The notes below the pieces were generated by a model. That model ran no database searches and had not been told where the DNA came from. It saw nothing but the letters and a program-made list of their open reading frames with translations. From Micromonospora thermarum (lineage in GTDB: Bacteria > Actinomycetota > Actinomycetes > Mycobacteriales > Micromonosporaceae), in contig NZ_JAATEO010000026.1 in the NCBI RefSeq assembly GCF_012034245.1, forward strand, positions 1 through 64,000: a DNA stretch of 64,000 bases. Direction: 5' to 3'. Of this stretch, positions 1 to 8,221 are shown one piece after another. Position 1 is the stretch's first letter. Every line of letters begins with the position of its first letter. A program made the translations under genes and the position numbers.

Positions 1-54
1 CCCCCGCCACGATTCCACCCCCGCGATGCCCCCGATCACACCCCCAAACCGGAC
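1..54 (-). repeat. Inverted copy of the upstream element at 12976-13029
   Basis: Read on the minus strand, this stretch matches 12976-13029 on the plus strand at 52 of 54 positions. A weaker match continues to about position 118 (shared words include GCCACCTG and GGTATGTCCGGC), against about 12925-12965. The other copy lies about 260 bp upstream of a secreted lysozyme-like gene. The likely reading is that a paralogous gene lies off the left edge on the minus strand with the same 5' region. The remainder of 1-348 holds an inverted repeat at 221-294 and no convincing gene. Confidence 0.7.
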
Positions 55-220
55 GCCCGGCGCCAGAGGGTTACCCCCCAGCCGGACATACCGCCCAACC
101 AGCGCAGGTGGCGCACCGAGGTCATGGAACGATTTCGGCCTTTCAGGGGCCATTTCCCTCCAAGATGTCGCCCGGATACGGGGCTGAGCCGGCGCGGCCG
201 GGCGGACCAGGAGCAGGTCA

Positions 221-294
221 GGGGTGTGGCCCGCCGTGACCGGCGCAGGGATCAAGCCTGACCGCCCAGAGCCGGGCACGGCGGGCCACACCCC
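221..294. terminator. Perfect 18-bp inverted repeat, probable terminator
   Basis: The arms GGGGTGTGGCCCGCCGTG (221-238) and CACGGCGGGCCACACCCC (277-294) are exact reverse complements separated by 38 nt. The repeat lies 55 bp beyond the stop of the minus-strand metallopeptidase gene, where a terminator is expected. There is no T-run and the loop is long, so it may instead be a dispersed intergenic repeat. Confidence 0.5.
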
Positions 295-348
295 CAACCG
301 CAACCACCCAGGAAGACCCAAGCGACCCACACCACAGCGGCAGAGCCG

Positions 349-1095
349 CTACGTCAGGTCACACGCGTCCAGGGACTTCTCGTACCCCCGGAAGAACGCT
401 CCGGTGCGCTGCTCGGGGGTGCCGTGCGACCCCTCGGCGAACCACGGCTGGTCCGGGGCGTCGCCGACGGCGAGCAGCCCTTCCCGGAACTCCTCCAAAT
501 CGCCGTCGTCGAGGCGCAGGGTCCCCGACCGTACGGAGTCGCCGAGGAACGCGCCGGCCATGCAGTCGGCCTGTAGTTCCTGCTGGATGGTGAAGTTGTA
601 GCGGATGCCGAGGCGGGTCTGGATGCCGTGGGCGTACTCGTGGCCGAGCAGGTAGAACACGAACGCGTCGCCGATCTGCCGGAAGGCCCCGAAGGACCAG
701 TTGACGTCGTACGCGATGTAGTCGCTGGCCGAGCAGTAGACCGCGTTGTTGCGGGGGATCTCCTGCCCGCCGCAGCTCACCTCGCCGCTGCGCCGGTACG
801 GGATGACCCGGCGGATCGGCTGGAACCCCTGCCCCGAGGCGCGGAACTGCGTCGCCCAGTACCGCTCGGCGATGCTGCGTGCGTCGGCGACGTCCTGCTG
901 GAACTCCTCGACGCTGGTCGTACCGTCGGCGCGGGTGGACTCGGCACCGGGCGTACCCGATGATGCGGGCCGTTCGGGCGGCGGCGCTCCCCCGGGTTCG
1001 GACGTTCCCCCCACCACGCAGCCGGCCGCCGTCACCAGGGCCACCGTCAGGCCCACCAGCGAGGCACCGGGCCGTCGTCCCGTCCGCGTCGTCAC
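349..1095 (-). CDS. Lipoprotein neutral zinc metallopeptidase (YpfJ-like)
   Basis: This is a 248-residue protein with a bacterial lipoprotein signal: basic N-terminus, hydrophobic stretch and lipobox VTAAGC near residue 26, followed by a Gly/Pro/Ser-rich linker. The catalytic motif HEYAH (H152, E153, H156) is followed by QQELQADCMAG, which supplies the third zinc ligand. That pairing is characteristic of the putative neutral zinc metallopeptidase family (YpfJ type). It is expected to be anchored outside the cell membrane, and its substrate is unknown. The start codon begins a textbook signal peptide. A perfect inverted repeat at 221-294 may terminate it. The family call is firm; the biological role is not. 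Confidence 0.88.
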   Translation of the reverse strand: MTTRTGRRPGASLVGLTVALVTAAGCVVGGTSEPGGAPPPERPASSGTPGAESTRADGTTSVEEFQQDVADARSIAERYWATQFRASGQGFQPIRRVIPYRRSGEVSCGGQEIPRNNAVYCSASDYIAYDVNWSFGAFRQIGDAFVFYLLGHEYAHGIQTRLGIRYNFTIQQELQADCMAGAFLGDSVRSGTLRLDDGDLEEFREGLLAVGDAPDQPWFAEGSHGTPEQRTGAFFRGYEKSLDACDLT

Positions 1096-1192
1096 TGCGC
1101 CCTCCCGGCCGTCGGCGATGCGGCGTGCAGTACCCCGGCGGTACGCCCGTCATGCCGATCGGAGGTATCTACGCCCCGGGCACCCGGACGGT

Positions 1193-1570
1193 TCAGCCGG
1201 CCGCCACCAGCGCCGAACGGCGCCGGCCTGCGGCCCGGGTGCCGTACGCTCGGCGACCACCGCCTCCGATGTTCGAACCCACCACCATGGGACCGCTGTG
1301 GGTTCCGGTGAACTCCACCTCGCCCGCGACCGCACCGTCATCCTCGTCCACGACGCGGCTGGTACGGCGAACGCGCATGTCCGGCAGTGCGTCCAGCCAT
1401 GCCCGTACGTATTCACGCGCGCCCTCCTTGGTGGTCACGGGCGCGCCGATCGTGGTGTCGCGAAGCACGAGATCATCGGCGAGCAGGCCGACGAAGGCAT
1501 CGAGACGGTGGATGTCCCATGCATCGAGCCGGGCGTCATCCAACCTCTTGAGGGCTTCCCTGTCGATCAC
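1193..1570 (-). pseudogene. NTF2/SnoaL-like protein, C-terminus apparently lost
   Basis: Residues 1-85 read as an ordinary SnoaL/NTF2-like polyketide-cyclase fold protein (LDAFVGLLADDLVLRD, then EFTGTHSGPMVVG). From about residue 88 the frame becomes a Gly/Arg/Ala-rich tail unlike the family, which normally continues with a core beta-strand and an HPD-type ending. That suggests a frameshift, deletion or recombination at about 1280-1310. The start chosen is GTG at 1570, next to GGAGGT but with very short spacing; an ATG at 1717 in the same frame is an alternative that would add an atypical N-terminus. It is scored as a probable pseudogene, although a truncated functional protein cannot be excluded. 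Confidence 0.5.
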
Positions 1571-1899
1571 GCACCTCCAGCTGGCAACCTCGCCTCCTGG
1601 TCCATCCTGCCCGGGCACCGCCGCCCAGCCGTATCGATCGTTCCGTACCCGACCACGGCGGTGACACGGACCGGTTACGAAGTCGACCAGCACAACCTCC
1701 GGATCCTCCCGTGACATGGCCGAATCGCAGGTAGCGTCCGGCGGTAGGAACAAGGCGGCAGGAGTCCCTCCCGGTTCTCGGTCACGCGTGCGTTGATCGC
1801 GGCCTTGGTGGCCGAGAGTTGGCGGGAGGTTCCCACGGTCGCGACAGACCAGCGGACGCGAAGCAGCGGCACATTCCCACCGATGGCCGGAGGATCCAC
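1571..1899. other. Intergenic region, no gene seen
   Basis: These 329 bases separate the damaged NTF2-like gene (minus) from the VOC gene (plus), so they should hold divergent promoters. Open frames here lack a credible start, ribosome site or family similarity. GGCCGGAGGATCCAC just before 1900 is the ribosome site for the VOC gene. Nothing else was recognised. Confidence 0.4.
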
Positions 1900-2376
1900 A
1901 TGAGCGGCACCGACACCTCGACGGAGACGCAGGAAGTGGGAACCGTCGACATGAAGCTCGAGGTCGTGACGTTGCCCGTCACCGATGTCGATCGGGCGAA
2001 GAGCTTCTACCAGAGCCTCGGCTGGCGACTCGACATCGACTTCGCCTTCAGCGAGGACGTCCGAGCGGTCCAGTTCACGCCCCCTCGCTCGGCCTGCTCG
2101 ATCGCCTTCGGGAAGGGCCTCACCACAGCCGAGCCGGGCTCCGCGAAGCGCCTGGAGCTGGTGGTCTCCGACATCGAGGAGGCGCGTGAGGATCTCGTCC
2201 GCCGCGGCGTCGACGTCAGCGACGTGTTCCACCGGGACGGGGCGAATTTTCTTCCCGGCCCGGATCCGCAACGTCGCTCCTACCTGTCGCATGCCTCGTT
2301 CAGCGACCCGGACGGCAACGAGTGGCTGCTTCAGGAGGTCACGACCCGGCTCCCGGGTCGGGAGTGGGACGACTGA
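1900..2376 (+). CDS. VOC-family (glyoxalase/bleomycin-resistance fold) protein
   Basis: This 158-residue protein has the vicinal-oxygen-chelate signature: MKLEVVTLPVTDVDRAKSFY at about residues 18-37 (first beta-alpha unit) and FSDPDGNEWLLQEV near residues 138-151 (last strands). Such proteins bind a metal and act as lyases, dioxygenases or drug-sequestering proteins; the substrate cannot be read here. The start at 1900 is supported by GGAGGA seven bases upstream. The next gene starts two bases after the stop, indicating an operon with the 68-residue protein. The N-terminal 15 residues (Thr/Glu-rich) precede the fold and are probably disordered. Confidence 0.85.
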   Translation: MSGTDTSTETQEVGTVDMKLEVVTLPVTDVDRAKSFYQSLGWRLDIDFAFSEDVRAVQFTPPRSACSIAFGKGLTTAEPGSAKRLELVVSDIEEAREDLVRRGVDVSDVFHRDGANFLPGPDPQRRSYLSHASFSDPDGNEWLLQEVTTRLPGREWDD

Positions 2377-2378
2377 CC

Positions 2379-2585
2379 ATGGATATCGCCACGCTCGCAA
2401 CGCTGCTGCACGAGACAGCCGAACGTCACGGCCCGTTCGAGGCGGCCGCGCCACCACACGACTGGTGGGACTGGTACGCCGCGTACCTGCATGCCCGCGA
2501 AGAGGGAAGCACGCCGGACGAGGCCTCCGCGGCCGCCGCGCGCTACATGGCGGACGTCAAGCACGTCGACGTGACATCCGATTGA
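2379..2585 (+). CDS. Small conserved hypothetical protein
   Basis: This is a 68-residue acidic helical protein with the core PPHDWWDWYAAYLHAREEG and a C-terminal Ala-rich helix (ASAAAARYMADV). It begins two bases after the VOC gene stop and is almost certainly co-translated with it. Small proteins of this type are seen next to VOC genes in actinomycetes (recalled, not searched). No signal peptide, membrane segment or catalytic motif is present. The gene call is good, but no function is assigned. Confidence 0.7.
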   Translation: MDIATLATLLHETAERHGPFEAAAPPHDWWDWYAAYLHAREEGSTPDEASAAAARYMADVKHVDVTSD

Positions 2586-2731
2586 CGTGATCATCGAGGC
2601 CGAGGCGCGAGCAAACGGTCAGGCCCGGGGAACGGCGTCATGGCCAGCGAGACAGCAACCGCAGAACTGACCTGGATCCCACGCGGCCGGGGCGTCTCTC
2701 GACGTCGTGGACCAGAGGTTCGCGAGTCATC

Positions 2732-2737
2732 TACAGT
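2732..2737 (+). promoter_or_regulatory. -10 element for the 34-residue ORF (leaderless)
   Basis: TACAGT ends exactly 6 nt before the ATG at 2744, with no Shine-Dalgarno in between. This is the same spacing seen at more than a dozen other starts in this window. Confidence 0.4.
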
Positions 2738-2743
2738 CGGCCT

Positions 2744-2848
2744 ATGGATGCCGGCGCCATCATCGAGTTTGCTCTGATGGTGTTCGCAGTCCCTAGCTGC
2801 CTCTTTCTCCTTGCCGTCCTCACGGCCTGGTGGAAGCAGAAGAACTGA
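2744..2848 (+). CDS. Candidate 34-residue single-span membrane microprotein
   Basis: This short frame encodes 34 residues: an acidic N-terminus (MDAGAIIEF), one hydrophobic span (ALMVFAVPSCLFLLAVLTAW) and a basic tail WKQKN. That is the classic layout of a single-pass small membrane protein with an N-out/C-in charge pattern. It has no Shine-Dalgarno, but TACAGT lies 6 nt before the ATG, as at other probable leaderless genes here. It is isolated: the flanking 2586-2743 and 2849-3028 contain nothing else recognised. Codon choice is less GC-extreme than in neighbouring genes (TTT, GCT, CTT, CCT, AGC), so it may be recent or weakly expressed. Confidence 0.45.
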   Translation: MDAGAIIEFALMVFAVPSCLFLLAVLTAWWKQKN

Positions 2849-3015
2849 GCCACGATGCGCTGCGCACGACCTACAGCATGAGAGCCGTCGTCGGTTAGCC
2901 CTCGGTGCCTCCTACTTGGCGTTGGCCTGTCGGCCGCCCGGACCTGGTCTTCGTCGACGACGCGCTCGTGCCTGCGGTGCCGGTTGGCCACGGGGCTCGC
3001 GTCGGTGGCGCCAGG

Positions 3016-3021
3016 TAGTTT
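3016..3021 (+). promoter_or_regulatory. -10 element deciding the start at 3029
   Basis: TAGTTT is followed by 7 nt and then GTG at 3029. This favours a leaderless start at that GTG over the ATG two codons later. Confidence 0.4.
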
Positions 3022-3028
3022 GCCGAGA

Positions 3029-3496
3029 GTGAGCATGTGGATCTACTTTCAAGGGCTCGAATCTTCCGAGCTGCCCGTGCGCCCGGCGGGTTTCGACGCC
3101 CTGTTCGATGTGGAGTTCGACGAGCTACGCCGGCGGGTCCGCGCAGGTGACGCAGTATGGCTGGAGGCCGGCTTCTTCCAACTTGACGAGATCTACCTGC
3201 TCCAGTCGCACCTGGGCCGTGACCGGGAGCTCCCCATCTTCGAAGGTCGGCACATACCGGACCCCGGCGGCGGCCCGGGCCACGTGGCGCTCGACCCGCC
3301 GGAGGTGGCACGCACGGCGGCGTATCTGGAGAGAGTTTCGTTCCCGGACCAGTGGCAGGAGTGGCGGCAACTGCCCTCGTCCGAGTCGGATGAGGAGCTG
3401 CGGGAGCGCCTGGCTCAGTACCACGACGACCTACGGGCCTTCTACGCCAGGTCCGCGGAGCAGGGCTCGGCGGTGGTCAAGCACTTCTCGTTCTGA
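3029..3496 (+). CDS. Hypothetical protein, DUF1877-like
   Basis: The product is 155 residues from GTG 3029 (153 from the ATG at 3035). Its layout resembles the DUF1877/YfbM family: an N-terminal strand, an acidic helix (FDVEFDELRRRVRAG), a central aromatic section (WLEAGFFQLDEIYLL), then EVARTAAYLERV and a C-terminal helix ending AVVKHFSF. No catalytic motif, signal or membrane span is visible. It is monocistronic and convergent with metH. The start follows the -10 at 3016. The family assignment is tentative because the similarity is by pattern only. Confidence 0.6.
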   Translation: MSMWIYFQGLESSELPVRPAGFDALFDVEFDELRRRVRAGDAVWLEAGFFQLDEIYLLQSHLGRDRELPIFEGRHIPDPGGGPGHVALDPPEVARTAAYLERVSFPDQWQEWRQLPSSESDEELRERLAQYHDDLRAFYARSAEQGSAVVKHFSF

Positions 3497-3573
3497 CCCG
3501 CTCTGGACGCCTCCCGAAGGGCGTAGGCGGGTGATCGGAGGGTGATTGCGCAGCTCAAGGCCCGGTGACGGCG

Positions 3574-6500
3574 TCACTTGGCGTTGAAGTAGCTCGCCTC
3601 CGGGTGGTGGACGACGATCGCGTCGGTGGCCTGCTCCGGGACGAGCTGGAACTCCTCGGACAGCTGCACGCCGATCCGGTCCGCCCCCAGCAGGTCCACG
3701 ATCTTGGCGCGGTCCTCCAGGTCGGGGCAGGCCGGGTAGCCGAACGCGTACCGGCAGCCGCGGTAGTCGGTGCGCAGCAGGCCGGCCAGGTCCGCCGGGT
3801 CGTCGTCGGCCACCGTACGCCCGCCGGGCAGGGTCAGCTCGGCGCGGATCCGCCGGTGCCAGTACTCCGCGAGGGCCTCGGTGAGCTGCACGGACAGGCC
3901 GTGCACCTCCAGGTAGTCGCGGTACTCGTTGCGGGCGAACAGCTTCGCCGTGTACTCGCTGATCGGCTGGCCCACGGTGACCAGCTGCAACGCCACCACG
4001 TCCAGCTCCTCGCCGCGGGGGCGGAAGAAGTCGGCCAGGCAGAGCCGTCGCTCCTGCCGCTGCCGGGGGAACGAGAACCGGGCCCGCTCGGAGTGGCCGT
4101 TCTCGTCCAGCACCACCAGGTCGTTGCCCTCGGAGTACGCCGGGAAGTAGCCGTACACGACGGCCGCTTCGAGGACCTGGTCGGAGATGAGCCGGTCCAG
4201 CCAGTAGCGCAGCCGCGGCCGGCCCTCGGTCTCCACCAGCTCCTCGTAGGACGGTCCCTGGCCGCCCCGCGCGCCACGCAGCCCCCACTGCCCGAGGAAC
4301 GTGGCCCGCTCGTCGAGCAGCGCCGCGTAGTCGGCCAGCGGAACGCCCTTGACCACCCGGGTGCCGAAGAACGGCGGGGTGGGCAGCTCCACGTCGACCG
4401 CCACGTCGGAGCGGACCGACGAGTCGTTCAGCTCCGGCAGGGACTCGGTGACCACCGCTCGCTGCCGCTCCCGGCGGGCCCGGCGGGCCGCAAGGGCGGC
4501 CTCCCGCTCGGCGTCGACCACGGGCGCGCCACCGCGCTTCGCGGTCATTACCCGGTCCATCAGGGACAGCCCCTCGAACGCGTCCCGCGCGTAGTGCACC
4601 TGCCCGGGGAACATCGACCGCAGGTCGTCCTCGACGTACGCCCGGGTCAGCGCCGCCCCGCCGAGCAGGACCGGCCAGCGCTCCGCGACCCCGCGCGACG
4701 CCATCTCGGCCAGGTTCTCCTTCATGATGACCGTGCTCTTGACCAGCAGCCCGGACATGCCGATCGCGTCGGCGCGGTGCTGCTCGGCGGCGTCGAGGAT
4801 GGCGTTGATCGGCTGCTTGATGCCGATGTTCACCACCTCGTAGCCGTTGTTGGACAGGATGATGTCCACCAGGTTCTTGCCGATGTCGTGCACGTCGCCC
4901 TTCACCGTGGCGAGCACGATGCGGCCCTTGCCGCCGTCGTCGGCCTTCTCCATGTGCGGTTCCAGGTACGCCACCGCGGTCTTCATCACCTCGGCGGACT
5001 GGAGCACGAACGGAAGCTGCATCTGGCCGGAGCCGAACAGCTCACCGACGACCTTCATCCCGTCCAGCAGGATGTCGTTGATGATGGACAGCGGCGTCCG
5101 GCCCTCGGCCATGGCCGTGTCCAGGTCGGCCTCCAGGCCGTTGCGCTCCCCGTCGATGATCCGCCGCTTGAGCCGCTCGTTCAGCGGTAGCGCCGCCAGC
5201 TCCTCCGCCCGGGTGGCGCGCGCCGACGCGGCGTCGACCCCCTCGAACAGCTCGATGAAGCGCTGCACCGGGTCGTACCCCTCGCGACGCCGGTCGTACA
5301 CCAGGTCGAGCGCGACCTCCCGCTGCTCCTCGGGGATCTTCGACATCGGCAGGATCTTGCTGGCGTGCACGATCGCCGAGGTGAGCCCGGCCTGCACGCA
5401 CTCGTGCAGGAACACCGAGTTGAGCACCTGCCGCGCCGCCGGGTTGAGGCCGAACGAGACGTTGGAGATGCCCAGCGTGAAGTTCACCCCCGGGTACCGG
5501 GTGGCGATCTCCCGGATGGCCTCGATCGTCTCGATGCCGTCGCGGCGGGTCTCCTCCTGCCCGGTGGCGATCGGGAAGGTCAGCGCGTCGATGAGGATGT
5601 CGGACCGCGACATGCCCCAGCGGCCGGTCAGATCCTCGATCAGCCGTGAGGCGACGCGGACCTTCCACTCCCGGGTGCGGGCCTGGCCCTCCTCGTCGAT
5701 GAGCAGCGCGACCACGGCGGCCCCGTGCTCCTTGACCACCGGCATCACCCGCGCGTAGCGGGAGTCGGGGCCGTCGCCGTCCTCGAAGTTCACCGAGTTG
5801 ACCACGCACCGGCCGCCGAGCATCTCCAGCCCGGCCTCGACCACCGCCGGCTCGGTCGAGTCGAGCATGATCGGCAGGGTGGAGGCGGTCGCGAACCGGC
5901 CGGCCAGCTCGCGCATGTCCTGCGTGCCGTCGCGACCCACGTAGTCGACGCAGAGGTCCAGCAGGTGCGAGCCGTCCCGGGCCTGGCTGCGGGCGATCTC
6001 CACGCACGCCTGCCAGTCACCGGCGATCATCGCCTCGCGGAACGCCTTGGAGCCGTTCGCGTTGGTGCGCTCCCCCACCATCAGCACGCTGGCGTCCTGG
6101 GCGAACGGCACGTGGTGGTAGATCGACGAGACACCCGGTTCCGGCCGCGGCTCCCGCGCCACCGGCGTACGGCCGCGCAGCCGCTCCACGAGGACCCGGA
6201 TGTGCTCCGGTGTGCTGCCGCAGCAGCCGCCGACCAGCGAGACGCCGAAGTCGGCGACGAACCGTTCCAGGGCGTCGGCCATCTCGACGGGGGTCAGCGG
6301 GAAGTACGCGCCCTCCGAGGTCAGCACCGGCAGGCCGGCGTTCGGCATCACCGACAGCGGAACCCGGGCGTGCTGCGACAGGTAGCGCAGGTGCTCGCCC
6401 ATCTCGGCCGGGCCGGTCGAGCAGTTGAGGCCGATCAGGTTCACGCCGAGCGGCTCGATCGCGGTCAGCGCCGCGCCGATCTCGCTGCCCAGCAACATGG

Positions 6501-7089
6501 TGCCGGTGGTCTCGACGGCGACGTGGCAGATGATCGGCACCTGCCGGCCCAGCTCCGCCATCGCCCGCTTCGAGCCGACCACCGCCGCCTTGACCTGGAG
6601 CAGGTCCTGGCAGGTCTCGACGATCAGCGCGTCCGACCCGCCGGCGATCAGACCGGCGGCGTTCTCCTGGTACGCGTCGCGCAACGCCGCGTACGCGGCG
6701 TGGCCGAGGGTGGGCAGCTTCGTGCCGGGGCCGATCGAGCCGAGGACGAACCGGGGCTGTTCCGGCGTGGCGTACGCGTCGGCGGCCTCGCGGGCCAGCC
6801 GGGCGCCCGCCTCGGACAGCTCGCGGATGCGCCCCTCGATGCCGTACTCGGCGAGGTTCGGCAGGTTCGCGCCGAAGGTGTTGGTCTCCACGCAGTCCGC
6901 GCCCGCGGCCAGGTACGCCTCGTGCACCCCGCGGACGACGTCCGGCCTGGTCACGTTGAGGATCTCGTTGCAGCCCTCAAGGCCGTCGAAGTCGTCGAGG
7001 GTCAGGTCCGCCGCGTGGAGCATCGTCCCCATCGCCCCGTCAGCGATCAGGATCCGGTCCGCCAGCGCGTCGAGCAAAGAGATCCGCAC
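3574..7089 (-). CDS. metH: Cobalamin-dependent methionine synthase
   Basis: This 1171-residue protein transfers a methyl group from 5-methyltetrahydrofolate through cobalamin to homocysteine to form methionine in the cytosol. Domains in order: homocysteine-binding barrel with zinc cysteines (VGGCCGSTPEH near residue 290), a pterin-binding domain (MVGERTNANGSKAF near 340), a helical cap, the B12 domain with DVHDIGKN (cobalt-ligating H734), and a C-terminal AdoMet activation domain (ending YFNAK). The length is close to E. coli MetH (about 1227). The start is GTG 7089 with TAACCT 6 nt upstream, suggesting a leaderless transcript. I looked for a cobalamin riboswitch in 7090-7350 and saw none. 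Divergent from the PAC2 gene. Confidence 0.98.
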   Translation of the reverse strand: MRISLLDALADRILIADGAMGTMLHAADLTLDDFDGLEGCNEILNVTRPDVVRGVHEAYLAAGADCVETNTFGANLPNLAEYGIEGRIRELSEAGARLAREAADAYATPEQPRFVLGSIGPGTKLPTLGHAAYAALRDAYQENAAGLIAGGSDALIVETCQDLLQVKAAVVGSKRAMAELGRQVPIICHVAVETTGTMLLGSEIGAALTAIEPLGVNLIGLNCSTGPAEMGEHLRYLSQHARVPLSVMPNAGLPVLTSEGAYFPLTPVEMADALERFVADFGVSLVGGCCGSTPEHIRVLVERLRGRTPVAREPRPEPGVSSIYHHVPFAQDASVLMVGERTNANGSKAFREAMIAGDWQACVEIARSQARDGSHLLDLCVDYVGRDGTQDMRELAGRFATASTLPIMLDSTEPAVVEAGLEMLGGRCVVNSVNFEDGDGPDSRYARVMPVVKEHGAAVVALLIDEEGQARTREWKVRVASRLIEDLTGRWGMSRSDILIDALTFPIATGQEETRRDGIETIEAIREIATRYPGVNFTLGISNVSFGLNPAARQVLNSVFLHECVQAGLTSAIVHASKILPMSKIPEEQREVALDLVYDRRREGYDPVQRFIELFEGVDAASARATRAEELAALPLNERLKRRIIDGERNGLEADLDTAMAEGRTPLSIINDILLDGMKVVGELFGSGQMQLPFVLQSAEVMKTAVAYLEPHMEKADDGGKGRIVLATVKGDVHDIGKNLVDIILSNNGYEVVNIGIKQPINAILDAAEQHRADAIGMSGLLVKSTVIMKENLAEMASRGVAERWPVLLGGAALTRAYVEDDLRSMFPGQVHYARDAFEGLSLMDRVMTAKRGGAPVVDAEREAALAARRARRERQRAVVTESLPELNDSSVRSDVAVDVELPTPPFFGTRVVKGVPLADYAALLDERATFLGQWGLRGARGGQGPSYEELVETEGRPRLRYWLDRLISDQVLEAAVVYGYFPAYSEGNDLVVLDENGHSERARFSFPRQRQERRLCLADFFRPRGEELDVVALQLVTVGQPISEYTAKLFARNEYRDYLEVHGLSVQLTEALAEYWHRRIRAELTLPGGRTVADDDPADLAGLLRTDYRGCRYAFGYPACPDLEDRAKIVDLLGADRIGVQLSEEFQLVPEQATDAIVVHHPEASYFNAK

Positions 7090-7095
7090 AGGTTC

Positions 7096-7101
7096 AGGTT
7101 A
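7096..7101 (-). promoter_or_regulatory. -10 element of metH (leaderless)
   Basis: On the minus strand TAACCT lies 6 nt before the GTG start at 7089, with no ribosome-binding site between. Confidence 0.45.
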
Positions 7102-7246
7102 GTGGGAGTGGTCGCGGCGTGGTCGACCCCGGCTCGCCGGTCCCACATTCTGTCACCGGGATCACCCGGGCCGGCTCACCATGCTATGACCGGCCGGCGG
7201 CGGGCACGACCGGCGCGGCCGACGGGCCGGGTCCCGTCCCGGCACG

Positions 7247-7252
7247 TAGGCT
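7247..7252 (+). promoter_or_regulatory. -10 element for the 7260 leader ORF and PAC2 gene
   Basis: TAGGCT is followed by 7 nt and a GTG. The identical TAGGCT-7 nt-start arrangement precedes mshC on the other strand (10533-10538). Confidence 0.5.
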
Positions 7253-7259
7253 GACGGAC

Positions 7260-7355
7260 GTGAGGGACTACAGCGACACCACCGTGCACGGCGGGCGGCC
7301 GGCCGGACACCACCCCGGCGCCGTCCCCGACGAGCAGGGCGAGGTGACGGCATGA
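7260..7355 (+). CDS. Leaderless 31-residue upstream ORF coupled to the PAC2 gene
   Basis: GTG 7260 opens a 31-codon frame (starting MRDYSDTTVHGG, ending QGEVTA) whose stop overlaps the ATG of the next gene as ATGA at 7352-7355. TAGGCT 7 nt upstream of the GTG predicts a leaderless message, so this peptide would be the first thing translated. Ribosomes finishing it would be placed on the PAC2 start, which also has its own GAGG. The peptide is hydrophilic with two adjacent histidines and resembles nothing I recognise. It may be a translational-coupling leader rather than a functional protein. Confidence 0.4.
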   Translation: MRDYSDTTVHGGRPAGHHPGAVPDEQGEVTA

Positions 7356-8221
7356 CCGAGTTCGACGGACTGCCGGTGCTGCGGTCCCCCGTGGCCATCG
7401 CCGCCTTCGAGGGCTGGAATGACGCCGCCGACGCCTCGACCGCGGCCGTCGAGCACCTCGAGCAGGTGTGGCAGGCCAGGCCGGTCACCGAGCTCGACCC
7501 GGAGGACTTCTACGACTTCCAGGTCAGCCGTCCCACCATCACCATGTCCGACGGGGAGACCCGCCGGGTGGAGTGGCCGACCACCCGCTTCATGGTCGCC
7601 AGCCCGGCCGGCACCGAACGGGACGTGGTGCTGATCCGGGGCATCGAGCCGAGCATGCGCTGGCGCACCTTCTGCGAGCAGGTGCTGGAGATCTGCCACA
7701 GCCTGGAGGTCGAGCGGGTGGTCCTGCTCGGCGCGCTGCTGGCCGACGTGCCGTACACCCGACCGCTGCCGATCAGCGGCAGCGCCTCCGACAAGGACGC
7801 CGCCGAGCGCTACCAGCTCACGCCGACCCGCTACGACGGCCCGACCGGCATCGTCGGGGTGCTGCACGACGCGTGCACCCGCGCCGAGGTGGACGCGGTG
7901 TCGTTCTGGGTGCACGTGCCGCACTACGCCAACAACCCGCCCTGCCCCAAGGCCACCCTCGCCCTGCTGCACCGCGTCGAGGAGGTGCTCGACCTGCCGG
8001 TGCCGATGGCCGACCTCGCCGAGGAGGCCGCGGAGTGGGAGCAGCGGGTGCGCAGCGCGGCCGAGCAGGACGCCGAGCTCGGCGAGTACGTCCGCGAGCT
8101 GGAGGAGCGGGTCGGCGACGCCGGCATCACCCCGCTGACCGGGGACGAGATCGCCCAGGAGTTCGAGAAGTACCTGCGCCGCCGTGGCGGCTCCGCCGGT
8201 CCCACCGCCGGCTCCTGGTGA
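7352..8221 (+). CDS. PAC2-family protein (proteasome assembly chaperone-like)
   Basis: This 289-residue cytosolic protein has PAC2-family landmarks: AIAAFEGWNDAADAS near residues 15-29, ERVVLLGALLADVPYTRP near 120-137, GIVGVLHDAC, and a C-terminal acidic helical region (residues about 215-280) with a coiled-coil character. The fold is shared with eukaryotic and archaeal proteasome-assembly chaperones, and the actinobacterial proteins are of unknown role. The start ATG is fused to the stop of the upstream 31-codon ORF (ATGA). No downstream partner is in the same operon. The family call is firm; a proteasome connection is only inference. Confidence 0.88.
   Translation: MTEFDGLPVLRSPVAIAAFEGWNDAADASTAAVEHLEQVWQARPVTELDPEDFYDFQVSRPTITMSDGETRRVEWPTTRFMVASPAGTERDVVLIRGIEPSMRWRTFCEQVLEICHSLEVERVVLLGALLADVPYTRPLPISGSASDKDAAERYQLTPTRYDGPTGIVGVLHDACTRAEVDAVSFWVHVPHYANNPPCPKATLALLHRVEEVLDLPVPMADLAEEAAEWEQRVRSAAEQDAELGEYVRELEERVGDAGITPLTGDEIAQEFEKYLRRRGGSAGPTAGSW

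Noticed and set aside
1675..2457. A 260-codon frame on the minus strand opposite the VOC gene
   Set aside because: It overlaps a well-supported gene in opposite phase and has no family similarity or ribosome site.
3565..7254. Long open frames of over 500 codons opposite metH
   Set aside because: They are mirror frames of a high-GC gene, with repetitive Arg/Gly/Val/His composition and no family similarity.
7090..7350. A cobalamin riboswitch upstream of metH
   Set aside because: No B12-box-like sequence or long leader is present, and TAACCT 6 nt before the start suggests there is no leader at all.
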